DNA of 64,000 nucleotides from Gemmatimonadaceae bacterium (GTDB taxonomy: Bacteria; Gemmatimonadota; Gemmatimonadetes; Gemmatimonadales; Gemmatimonadaceae): assembly GCA_019752115.1 (NCBI GenBank), contig JAIEMN010000027.1, positions 44,108-108,107 of the forward strand, read 5' to 3'. The position numbers and the translations under genes were made by a program. Shown here one piece after another: positions 8,394 through 15,720 of this stretch (the first letter of the stretch is position 1; each line of letters opens with the position of its first letter). The notes under the pieces were generated by a model. That model was given only the letters and a program-made list of their open reading frames with translations. It was not told the origin of the DNA and made no database searches.

Positions 8394-10267
8394 TTGTTGA
8401 TGATGTCCTGCAGGAGCTGCAGCGCGCGCGGATCCTTCGTGCGGCTCAGATAGCTCACGGCACTGCGACGGAGCTCCGTGTTCTTCTCGTTCTTCGCGAC
8501 ATCGAGGAGCTTGTCGATGCCCGGCTCGCCAATCGTCGCCAGACTCGAAAGCGCCTGCCGCTTGAGATCGAGATCGCTGACCTTTTCGTACACCGTGGTC
8601 AGGGCCGTTGCGGCCGCACTCTGCGACGCCTTTTCGCTCTCGGTCGCCGCGCGCGGCGCCGGCGCCTGCCCCGCCACCACATTGACGGTGCCGCTCACCC
8701 CGCTGCCACTCGAGCCAACCACCGCCAGATTCGACGCCATCGCCGGCGAAGCGGCGTAGGTCATGCCGAACTGCCCGCCGCGCACCGACCAGCGGCCGCT
8801 GGCCCCGAGGTACGACACGGCCGTGCGCCGCAAGTCCATCGGTTCGCGCTCGTTGAGCGCCACGCTCACGAAGAACGTCCGCGACTCGTCACTCCGCGCC
8901 ACGCTGATCTGCGACAGCACGCGCTGCCGGAAGTTCATCGTGCCGCCCTTCGCGTACACCTCCTTCAGGTACGCGAACGCCTGCGCCGCATCGAGGCCGT
9001 TGCCGCGCGACGTCACCCAGGTGAGCGCATCCCCGCGCAGCTCTTCGGGCTGATTCTCATCCAGCACGATCTGCCGCAGCGTCTCCTGCGCCTTGGGCGA
9101 CTTGGCACGCGACAGCGAGTACACCGCCCGCTTGCGGAGCTCGAGGTCATCGCCGCGCTTCGCGAGATCGATGAGCATGTCCACCGCTTCGTCGGTCTGC
9201 ACATTCGCCAGCCAGAACACCGCCTGCTCGCGCACCTCGCGATCAGGATCGTTCTTCGCCACGCCCATCAGCGTCTGCGCGACTTCGGGCTGCTTGTTGC
9301 GAGCGATCAGCATCACCGCCGTGCGGCGGAGCGCCTGCGTGCAGGGTTCGCGACGCGCCAACACCTTCTTCAAGATCGGCAGTGCCTGCTCGCGATCCAT
9401 CTGCATCACGGCGTTGAGCGCCTCGATGCGTTCGTCTTCGTCGGCACGCGGGCAGCCATCGCTGGCCACCCGCTCGGCGCGACCGCGCAGCGTCGTCGCC
9501 ATGGCCAGATCGCCACCACGTCCCAGCTGCCCTTCAATGCGCGCCCGCAGCGAACGGGCATCGCCGAGCGTGGCAGCCTTGGGAAACTTCTGTGCCTGCG
9601 TTTCGAGACTCGCCAGCGCCTCGCCCAAGTTCCGGTCGCCCCCCTGGCGCTGCAGCGCAAACGCCTGCCAGTAGTAGGCATCAGCGGCGTACGCGCTCTG
9701 CGGATACACGCGCCAGATCTTCCGGAACAGGTCGGCCGACTTTTCATACTGGTCGGCCGAGAGCGCCTTGCGCGCTTCGCGATAGAGCGAGTCGGCGACA
9801 TCCTGCGGCGCCCACGGTTCGGGCGCCGCGGTGCGATACCCCTTGGACCAGGCACCGCCCCACGCATTCCCCCTGCCGATGTTCACGGGCGCTTCCGCGA
9901 TCGCCGCGAGGTTGGACGCGTCGAGATTGAGCGCGACCTGCGCCTCGGCGAGCGCCCTGGCGCTCACCGCCATGTCCTGCGCCTGGATGCGCGCGAGTTC
10001 GATCTGCGCCTGCGGGATCGCGGCCATCGCCTCGGCCCGGATCTGTGCGAGATCGAGCGACATCACGTCGGCCGCATCGAGCGCATCCAATGGATCGAGT
10101 GGCGCGCGGGGCGCCGCCGGGGCCGGCTTGGCGACCGGTGCGGGCTTGGACACGGGAGCGGGCGCGTGCGCCGGCGCCGGCGGTGCCTTGGCCGGGCGTG
10201 GCTGTGCGACCAGGGTGGACGCACGGAGCGTGCAGATCGCGAGCAGAGCAAACGTGGTGCGCTTCAT
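8390..10267 (-). CDS. Secreted HEAT-repeat protein with TPR-like N-half
   Basis: The 625-residue protein has a signal peptide ending near LVAQP, a Pro/Ala-rich linker (about 25-60), and a helical stretch. A TPR-like region follows (around SLYREARKALSADQYEKSAD and YPQSAYAADAYYWQAF). HEAT repeats (about 290-625) then recur with phrases such as REVREQAVFWLANVQTDEA, LRKRAVYSLSRAKSPKAQ and ELRRSAVSYLSRTKDPRALQ. It is likely periplasmic and a scaffold. It overlaps the anti-sigma-like gene by one base and the next HEAT gene by four, so all four genes form one operon. The binding partner is unknown. Confidence 0.8.
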   Translation of the reverse strand: MKRTTFALLAICTLRASTLVAQPRPAKAPPAPAHAPAPVSKPAPVAKPAPAAPRAPLDPLDALDAADVMSLDLAQIRAEAMAAIPQAQIELARIQAQDMAVSARALAEAQVALNLDASNLAAIAEAPVNIGRGNAWGGAWSKGYRTAAPEPWAPQDVADSLYREARKALSADQYEKSADLFRKIWRVYPQSAYAADAYYWQAFALQRQGGDRNLGEALASLETQAQKFPKAATLGDARSLRARIEGQLGRGGDLAMATTLRGRAERVASDGCPRADEDERIEALNAVMQMDREQALPILKKVLARREPCTQALRRTAVMLIARNKQPEVAQTLMGVAKNDPDREVREQAVFWLANVQTDEAVDMLIDLAKRGDDLELRKRAVYSLSRAKSPKAQETLRQIVLDENQPEELRGDALTWVTSRGNGLDAAQAFAYLKEVYAKGGTMNFRQRVLSQISVARSDESRTFFVSVALNEREPMDLRRTAVSYLGASGRWSVRGGQFGMTYAASPAMASNLAVVGSSGSGVSGTVNVVAGQAPAPRAATESEKASQSAAATALTTVYEKVSDLDLKRQALSSLATIGEPGIDKLLDVAKNEKNTELRRSAVSYLSRTKDPRALQLLQDIINK

Positions 10268-10938
10268 CAGTTGCTGCCTCCGTACACCGGGGCGTCGGTC
10301 CGCGACGAGGCCGTCACGACCGCCCGCACCCGCGTGAGCAGGTTGGTTTCCTTCAAGGTTTCGCGGGGCGCGCGCTGCGTTTCCGGCGCACTGCCGCGCG
10401 CCTGGATGACCTGCACGAGCACCAGCTCGAGGTCCTGCAGCAGCCGGCGCGTCGTACTGTCGCGCAGCTGCGGTTGATCAAGGAGGAGCCGCGTCGTCGT
10501 GAGCAGATCACGCGCCTGCGGCCCGATATCGGGCGCCGTCTTCTGTTCCGATCCGCCCTCGTTGACGGCCGCGAGCAGCGCGACGGTGTGCACCAGATGT
10601 TCCTGCATCGCCACGCGCGACGGATCATTCGCTGCGAGTGCCGCGGCGTCCGTGCCGCCCTGCGCCAGGGTATCGACGCTGACGGCGGGCGTGGTGTTCG
10701 AGGGCACCACATACCGGCCAATCGCCACGCCGCCCACCAGCACCGCCGCGATGGCCGCGATCTGCCGCCAGCGCCACGTGGTCTTCGGCGCCCGCTGCTT
10801 CTCGATGCGCTTCCACATCAGGTCGCGCGGCACCGCCACCTCGGTGTCGAGATCCTCGACCGCCGCTTTCGCGAGGTCGAGCATCCACGGCTCGAGGGGC
10901 ACGTCGTCGTTCGGTTGTTCGTGCGGCTGCTGGTTCAT
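10267..10938 (-). CDS. Anti-sigma-factor-like membrane protein
   Basis: The 223-residue product has an N-terminal cytoplasmic segment (about 1-75) and one membrane helix (IAAIAAVLVGGVAIGRYVV, about 78-96). A periplasmic C-terminal domain rich in Leu and Thr follows. It is encoded directly after, and overlaps by four bases, an ECF sigma factor gene. This context and single-span layout are those of anti-sigma factors, although I see no zinc-finger ZAS motif (HxxxCxxC). The role is therefore inferred from context. The periplasmic part may sense the HEAT proteins encoded downstream. Confidence 0.65.
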   Translation of the reverse strand: MNQQPHEQPNDDVPLEPWMLDLAKAAVEDLDTEVAVPRDLMWKRIEKQRAPKTTWRWRQIAAIAAVLVGGVAIGRYVVPSNTTPAVSVDTLAQGGTDAAALAANDPSRVAMQEHLVHTVALLAAVNEGGSEQKTAPDIGPQARDLLTTTRLLLDQPQLRDSTTRRLLQDLELVLVQVIQARGSAPETQRAPRETLKETNLLTRVRAVVTASSRTDAPVYGGSN

Positions 10939-11531
10939 GCGGACTCCTGGGTGCGCAACACGGGGGCAAAGGCGGCCAACGCACTGCGCAACTTTTCGCG
11001 GGCCCGGAAGAGCTGCGACTTGCTGGTGCCGACGGCGACACCGAGCGCCTCGCTGATCTCCTCGTGCGTGAATCCTTCCACATCGTGCATCACGAACACC
11101 CGGCGTGTGCCCTCGGGGAGCGCAGCAATCGCGTGCTTGAGTCGCGTCTTCAAGTCCGGATCGCTGTCGCTCGCCTGAGTGGACACCGCCGTGGCCTCAT
11201 CGAGTGGCGCGGCAAAGGCGTCGCGACGCTTTTGCTGACGCAGCCCGTTGAGGGCCACCGACACCGCAATCGCATGGAGCCAACTGCCGAGCGCGGCGTC
11301 GCCCCGGAACTGCCCGATGCGATCGAAGGCTCGAACGAAGGTGTCCTGCGTCCACTCCTGGGCGAGCTCGGGCCGCCCGCTCATCCGGAGGATGAGGCGG
11401 TAGATCCGATCCACGTGCTGCTCGTAGAACGCGCGTTCCGCCGCGGGATCCCCAGCCTTGAGCCGGTCGAGGAGGGCCGCGTCGGTCACGTGAACCCGGG
11501 AAAGGGAGGCGGTGACGGGGGGCGCATGCAT
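10935..11531 (-). CDS. ECF-type RNA polymerase sigma factor
   Basis: The 198-residue protein has sigma-2 (about 15-85, with FYEQHVDRIYRLILRMSG and DTFVRAFDRIGQFRGD) and sigma-4 (about 130-185, with LPEGTRRVFVMHDVEGFTHEEI and the helix-turn-helix ALGVAVGTSKSQLFRAREKL). It lacks regions 1 and 3, as ECF factors do. I chose the ATG at 11531; a GTG about 15 codons later (VTDAALLDRL) is also possible. It heads an operon with an anti-sigma-like gene and two HEAT-repeat genes. A family A palindrome lies between its start and the upstream gene. Confidence 0.88.
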   Translation of the reverse strand: MHAPPVTASLSRVHVTDAALLDRLKAGDPAAERAFYEQHVDRIYRLILRMSGRPELAQEWTQDTFVRAFDRIGQFRGDAALGSWLHAIAVSVALNGLRQQKRRDAFAAPLDEATAVSTQASDSDPDLKTRLKHAIAALPEGTRRVFVMHDVEGFTHEEISEALGVAVGTSKSQLFRAREKLRSALAAFAPVLRTQESA

Positions 11532-11572
11532 GTGCGCGGTAAAGACACGGGAGGCGCGGAAAGGGTTGTATG

Positions 11573-11658
11573 AACCCAGGAACCCCAAACCCGAGAACCC
11601 CCAACCCCGAACTGATCAGTTGGGGGTTAGGGGTTCTCGGGTTTGGGGTTCTTGGGTT
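11573..11658. repeat. Long intergenic palindrome, family A copy 3
   Basis: An 86-bp palindrome is centred on aactgatcagtt. The arms are Pro-codon-like runs such as aaccccaaacccgagaaccc and the near-perfect complement. It abuts the stop codon (11662-11664) of the coiled-coil gene and lies upstream of the ECF sigma gene. It has the same core as the copies at 691 and 7504, but its own arm words. Confidence 0.88.
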
Positions 11659-11661
11659 GGG

Positions 11662-12372
11662 TTAGCGGTTGGCTTCGACCCGCTCCCCCTGCCCCACGCT
11701 GATCGGCTGCGCCGCCCCGGCGCCGAGCTGCCGGTCGCCCATCACCTTCGTGATGAACCGCTGCCCTTCCCCGATGCGCTCGACTTCGAGGGCGATGGAC
11801 TCGACGGCCTGGCCCATGGCGTCGAGGCGGTCGGTCACTTCCTTGGGAACGGGTGCGATGACGGTCGCGCCACGCTTCCAGATGCGGCGGGCGTAGGCGA
11901 TCGCGATGGGGGCGAATACGAAGATCGTGAGGCAGGAGCCGATGATCGCCGCCGTCTCATCGTACTGCGGGGGGCGCACGGGCTCGGGCTTCTCGACGAT
12001 CGCCCCCGGAACCGAAGCCGCTTTGGTCACCGCCGCATCGGCCTGCGCCAGTTGCTTCTCGAGGTCGGAGATGCGAGCATCGGTCTCCTTGAGGCGCGTC
12101 TCGAGGCCGCTGCGGTCGGCAGTGGTGATCTCGTCGTTCTTGAGCCAGCTGGCGACCTCGTTGCGCGTCTCCTGCACCCGTTCGAGCTGACGCTGGATCT
12201 CGCGACGCGCGGCCACCTGCGCCTCGTAGAAGGCCGACGGCGACGCGTTCCCCGGGAGGGAGACCGTGACCCGGCCGCTCGGCACCGGGACCTCGATGAC
12301 GTTGGGGGCGCTGGGCGGCTGAGGCGGGGTGGGCTGCATGCGATCGGGCGGGCTGAGAGAATCGGGCCGCAT
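11662..12372 (-). CDS. Coiled-coil membrane protein, unknown function
   Basis: The 236-residue product begins with a Pro-rich segment. It continues with a predicted coiled coil (about 55-120, around FYEAQVAARREIQRQLERVQ and RLKETDARISDLEKQLAQAD), has one membrane helix (about 145-165, TAAIIGSCLTIFVFAPIAIA), and ends in a second charged helical stretch. I chose the ATG at 12372 because AGG lies upstream at workable spacing; ATG 12339 is an alternative. It is divergent from the lipoprotein gene at 12467. I do not recognise a family. Confidence 0.6.
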   Translation of the reverse strand: MRPDSLSPPDRMQPTPPQPPSAPNVIEVPVPSGRVTVSLPGNASPSAFYEAQVAARREIQRQLERVQETRNEVASWLKNDEITTADRSGLETRLKETDARISDLEKQLAQADAAVTKAASVPGAIVEKPEPVRPPQYDETAAIIGSCLTIFVFAPIAIAYARRIWKRGATVIAPVPKEVTDRLDAMGQAVESIALEVERIGEGQRFITKVMGDRQLGAGAAQPISVGQGERVEANR

Positions 12373-12466
12373 GCTCAACCTGCGGCAGCGGCCGTGCGTT
12401 CGACGGGTACGGACTGTACGATCTCTCCCGTCCCCGGTTTCGGCCACTGCCCTTCGTCCCGCGCCC

Positions 12467-13696
12467 ATGCTCCGACTGCTGGACCGTTCGCCGATCCGCC
12501 GGCTGTGCGTCGCTGGCGCGCTGCTCACCGTGGGCTGTCACGCCGGCCCGCCGGCGCCGCGCGCCACCCCCGCACCGGCGCCCGTGGGTGAGCCCCTCAC
12601 GCGGCTGGCACCGGCGCTCAAGAATGCGCGGCTCCCCGACAGCCTCGCCGACAGCACCTGGTGGCGCATGGTGCGCGAGCTGTCCGAGCCCGGCGGCTAC
12701 TTCCGCTCCGAGAACTTCGTGTCGAACGAGCTCGGGCTGCAGTACGTCGTGGCCACACTCAAGACCATCGCGCCCCCCGGCGGCGTCTACGTGGGCGTCG
12801 GCCCGGAGCAGAACTTCACGTACATCGCGGCGCTCCAACCGCGCATCGCGTTCATCGTGGACATTCGCCGCCAGAATCTGCTCCAGCATCTCTGGTACAA
12901 GGCGGTCTTCGAGCTCTCCCCCTCGCGGGACGTGTTTCTGGCGCGCCTGTTCGGCCGCCCGCTCGCGCATGGCGCCCCGCATGGTGATGCGTGGCCGAGT
13001 GATTCGCTGATGGCGCGTCTCGAACACACCGCGCCTGACACGGCCTTCTTTCTCAAGACCTTCGACGAGGTGCGCACGCACCTCACCCGCACGCGGGGGC
13101 TCACGCTCGACAGCGCCGATCTCGCCACGCTGCGCTACGTAGACGGCGTCTTCTTTGCGAGCGGCCCGGGCTCCCTCAACTACTCGAGCGGCTCCGGTGG
13201 CGGCTTTGGCGGACGTGGCTTCGGCCGCGGCATGCCGAGCTTTTCACAGATCGCCCGCATGACCGATCCGACCGGCACAAACCTCGGCTTCCTCGGCACC
13301 GAAGCGCAGTATCGCGTGGTGCGCGATCTCGAGCGCCGCAATCTGCTCATCCCACTCGTCGGCAACTTCTCCGGCCCCAAGGCGCTGCGCGCCGTGGGCG
13401 CCTGGCTCCGCGAGCGCGGCGCCAGCGTGAACGTGTTCTACACGAGCAACGTGGAGCAGTATCTCTGGCAACAGGGCGACGACGCGCCCCGCTTCTATGC
13501 GAACGTCGCCGCCATGCCCATCGACACCGCCGCCCGGTTCATCCGCTCGAGCACCGGCGGCTTCGGCCAGCGGGGCGCCGGGGGGTTCCTGATGAACCAG
13601 CTGACGAGCGGGATTCTGGAGATCACCCAGGCCTCGGCGGCCGGCACGCTCGGCGGGTACTTCGAGGTCATGCGCCGCTCCACACCAGATTTGTGA
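12467..13696 (+). CDS. Lipoprotein with methyltransferase-like region
   Basis: The 409-residue protein has a lipoprotein signal (ALLTVGC, lipidated Cys about residue 25). The middle region reads like a Rossmann methyltransferase: NELGLQYVVATLK, VYVGVGPEQNFTYIAALQPR and IAFIVDIRRQN resemble motif I and the acidic strand. A Gly-rich loop (about 235-255, GSGGGFGGRGFGRGMPS) interrupts it. The C-terminal part returns to a Rossmann-like pattern (LIPLVGNFSGPKALRAVG and VNVFYTSNVEQYLW). A surface-anchored methyltransferase-like protein is unusual, so the activity is unproven. It is followed by a family B palindrome. Confidence 0.65.
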   Translation: MLRLLDRSPIRRLCVAGALLTVGCHAGPPAPRATPAPAPVGEPLTRLAPALKNARLPDSLADSTWWRMVRELSEPGGYFRSENFVSNELGLQYVVATLKTIAPPGGVYVGVGPEQNFTYIAALQPRIAFIVDIRRQNLLQHLWYKAVFELSPSRDVFLARLFGRPLAHGAPHGDAWPSDSLMARLEHTAPDTAFFLKTFDEVRTHLTRTRGLTLDSADLATLRYVDGVFFASGPGSLNYSSGSGGGFGGRGFGRGMPSFSQIARMTDPTGTNLGFLGTEAQYRVVRDLERRNLLIPLVGNFSGPKALRAVGAWLRERGASVNVFYTSNVEQYLWQQGDDAPRFYANVAAMPIDTAARFIRSSTGGFGQRGAGGFLMNQLTSGILEITQASAAGTLGGYFEVMRRSTPDL

Positions 13697-13710
13697 TGTG
13701 ACTGAGGTGA

Positions 13711-13900
13711 TCGGACCTTCGGAATTCAGAACCAGTCGGGCATCGGAATTCGGTCTCGGGCGCGGGAATCGGAGGTCAGATTTCGGGATTCGGACGCTCG
13801 GAGCCGAGGCCAGAATCCCGAGGGTCCGACCTCCGACACCCGCGTCCGAGACCGACGTCCGAGGGCCCGCCACGGCTCGGAATTCCGAATTCCGATTCCT
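13711..13900. repeat. Long intergenic palindrome, family B copy 1
   Basis: A palindrome of about 190 bp fills most of the gap between the lipoprotein and rpmE2 genes. Its arms repeat the words ggaattc, gtctcgg and gtccga. The left arm's tcggtctcgggcgcggg pairs with the right arm's cccgcgtccgagaccga. The 20-base string atcggaattcggtctcgggc also occurs in the element at 17655-17850. Nothing coding is seen in the whole 13697-14047 gap; the remainder after 13900 is rpmE2 upstream sequence. Confidence 0.82.
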
Positions 13901-13967
13901 CCACGGGTTGAAATGGGCGGGGGGGCTTGGCGATATTTTCAGGCTCTGCCGAAAACCGGCAACCCGC

Positions 13968-13983
13968 GGGGCCTTCGGGCCCC
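13968..13983 (+). promoter_or_regulatory. UUCG-capped hairpin upstream of rpmE2
   Basis: A perfect 6-bp stem, ggggcc/ggcccc, is closed by a TTCG tetraloop about 65 bp before the rpmE2 start. It could be a leader structure for bL31 autoregulation, or simply part of the promoter region; no further conserved leader element is visible. Confidence 0.35.
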
Positions 13984-14047
13984 ACTCCGGGCCCCCATGA
14001 TTTGACGCGCTCACCGCCGGAAATGGTGGCGCCAGCTGGAGTTACCG

Positions 14048-14293
14048 ATGGCGAAGGAAGGCATTCATCCGCCGTACCACCCGGTCGTCTTCAAGGACGC
14101 CTCCACGGGTGCGCTGATCCTGACCCGCTCGACCATGACGAGCGACATCAAGATCAAGCTCAACGACGGCAACGAGTATCCGCTCATCCTGCTCGAAATC
14201 ACGAGCGACTCGCACCCGTTCTACACGGGCACGCAGCGCCTGATCGACACGCAGGGTCGCGTCGACAAGTTCAAGAAGCGCTACGGCCGCTAA
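14048..14293 (+). CDS. rpmE2: 50S ribosomal protein bL31 type B
   Basis: The 81-residue product is bL31 of the type B (zinc-free) class. It starts [17 protein letters not shown], contains [14 protein letters not shown] and ends [10 protein letters not shown], and it has no Cys pair. It is part of the large ribosomal subunit. In many bacteria type B copies replace the zinc form under zinc limitation; whether that holds here depends on a second L31 gene outside the window. GGAG lies 7 bases before the ATG. A strong terminator follows. Confidence 0.95.
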   Translation: MAKEGIHPPYHPVVFKDASTGALILTRSTMTSDIKIKLNDGNEYPLILLEITSDSHPFYTGTQRLIDTQGRVDKFKKRYGR

Positions 14294-14317
14294 GCCGCCA
14301 GCGATTCGGCTCCATGA

Positions 14318-14356
14318 CACAACGCCCCGCCAATCGGCGGGGCGTTGTGCGTTTCA
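14318..14356. terminator. Bidirectional-type terminator after rpmE2
   Basis: A perfect 14-bp stem (cacaacgccccgcc / ggcggggcgttgtg) with an AATC loop lies 25 bp after rpmE2. A short T-rich run follows on the plus side. The convergent gene at 14376 ends on the other side, so it may serve both directions. Confidence 0.85.
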
Positions 14357-14375
14357 TGGCGGCGCTGTCCGACGC

Positions 14376-15716
14376 TCAGTGCCCGTCCAATCGTGCCGCG
14401 GCGAAGCGCGTGCACGTGGCGATGCGGGGATTGCCCGTCACGGCCGCGGTGACCTCCCCCGCGCCGACGATGATGCTCGTGAGTGTGTGGGTAGGCGCCA
14501 CCACCTTCGCAATCACATCCACGCGACGCCCCTGCAGGTCGAGCATGTTCCGCTCCGACGCAAAACGCGGGAGCGTGCGACGGGCGTCGTCCATGGCGGC
14601 ACGCTCGGCGTCACTGAGTCCCGTCAGCACCTTCCCCACGCTGCTGCAGGAGGTGTACGACATGAGCCCGTACTGCTCGAAGCGGAAGGCGCGGGAGAGC
14701 GACGCATCCGCCAGATTGCGCGCGGCGTCGGCCTCCCGCACGGCGATCGGTATGCGCTGCGCGTTGGGATTCGAACGGAACGGCTCTGAGCGCGCGAACA
14801 GGTCGCGCTGTCCGGTCAGCGCACTGAGCTGGTGCAGCCCATCGCGCCCGATGTCGATGAGGACACGCCCGGTGAGCGCGTCGAGGAACGAGGTGCCGTT
14901 GTCCACCAGCGCAAAACCGAGTGACACCACCGTGCGCAGCGCCTCTTCCGCCTTGGCGTAGTCGTGCTGCGTGACGTAGTACGCCGCGCGGGCCACCCCG
15001 GCGTCGCCGATCTTGCGCAGGCGCTGCGTGGCCGTCGTGGGCGGATACAACCACGGCGTCTCCGGGTCCAACGGCTTCGCCAATCGGGCGCCATCGATAT
15101 CGATCTGCGCTGCGCGGGCGACCAGATCGGCATCGCGCCACAGCGGCGCCTCGGCGATCTGGCGAAGCCACGCAATCTCCGCCGCCGAGTACCCCTGCGC
15201 GGCTCGCTCGATGACCTTAGTGGCGAGAGGGCCGGGCCAGCGGTTGCTGCGGTGGTCGGCAAAGAGCGCCGCATCGGCGGGGACCCCGTCCCACGGCAGC
15301 ACGTCGGGCACGACGGGGCGCATCGCAATCGCCTGATCCACGCGAGGCGGCGCGAGACGGTACAGCGCCTCCCCAGCCTCGATGGGCGTAATGCCGGCGC
15401 GCGAGCTGAGCGTGAGCGGTCGCAGCCGCTCCACTTCGGCCACGCGATCGCGCGTGCTGTTGGTGGTCCATTCCGCCGGCCCTACAAAAGCGATCGTGGC
15501 GAGCGGAATCGCCGCGATCACGGCAAAGCCGATGGCCAGGTCGCGTACAACGCGGAGGCCGGTGCGCCACCAGGTGCGCGGCGTCGCCGTCATTTCGCCT
15601 GCGTCGCCGGTGGTGCGGGGCGCTGCCGATGCGGTGGGCACGGCGAGCCGTCCCCCCATCGCCGGCTGCCAGGCCGCCTCGAGCGGAGTCGCGAGACGCG
15701 CGTCGGGAGTCGTCAT
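14376..15716 (-). CDS. Hypothetical membrane-anchored protein
   Basis: The 446-residue protein has one N-terminal membrane helix (about 57-75, VVRDLAIGFAVIAAIPLATI). A large, mostly helical extracytoplasmic region follows, with Ala-rich repeats and a pair of Cys residues late on (SYTSCSSVG and IATCTRF). No catalytic motif is recognised. It starts four bases after the stop of the Ser/Thr kinase gene, so the two are cotranscribed and it could be a kinase substrate or partner; that is inference. The start at 15716 excludes an upstream extension that would read through the kinase gene. Confidence 0.65.
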   Translation of the reverse strand: MTTPDARLATPLEAAWQPAMGGRLAVPTASAAPRTTGDAGEMTATPRTWWRTGLRVVRDLAIGFAVIAAIPLATIAFVGPAEWTTNSTRDRVAEVERLRPLTLSSRAGITPIEAGEALYRLAPPRVDQAIAMRPVVPDVLPWDGVPADAALFADHRSNRWPGPLATKVIERAAQGYSAAEIAWLRQIAEAPLWRDADLVARAAQIDIDGARLAKPLDPETPWLYPPTTATQRLRKIGDAGVARAAYYVTQHDYAKAEEALRTVVSLGFALVDNGTSFLDALTGRVLIDIGRDGLHQLSALTGQRDLFARSEPFRSNPNAQRIPIAVREADAARNLADASLSRAFRFEQYGLMSYTSCSSVGKVLTGLSDAERAAMDDARRTLPRFASERNMLDLQGRRVDVIAKVVAPTHTLTSIIVGAGEVTAAVTGNPRIATCTRFAAARLDGH

Positions 15717-15720
15717 GTCA

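Noticed and set aside
6027..8453. An 808-codon open frame on the plus strand
   Set aside because: It lies antisense to the M24 peptidase and HEAT genes, has low-complexity Arg/His/Ala composition, and passes through a palindrome; it is a high-GC shadow.
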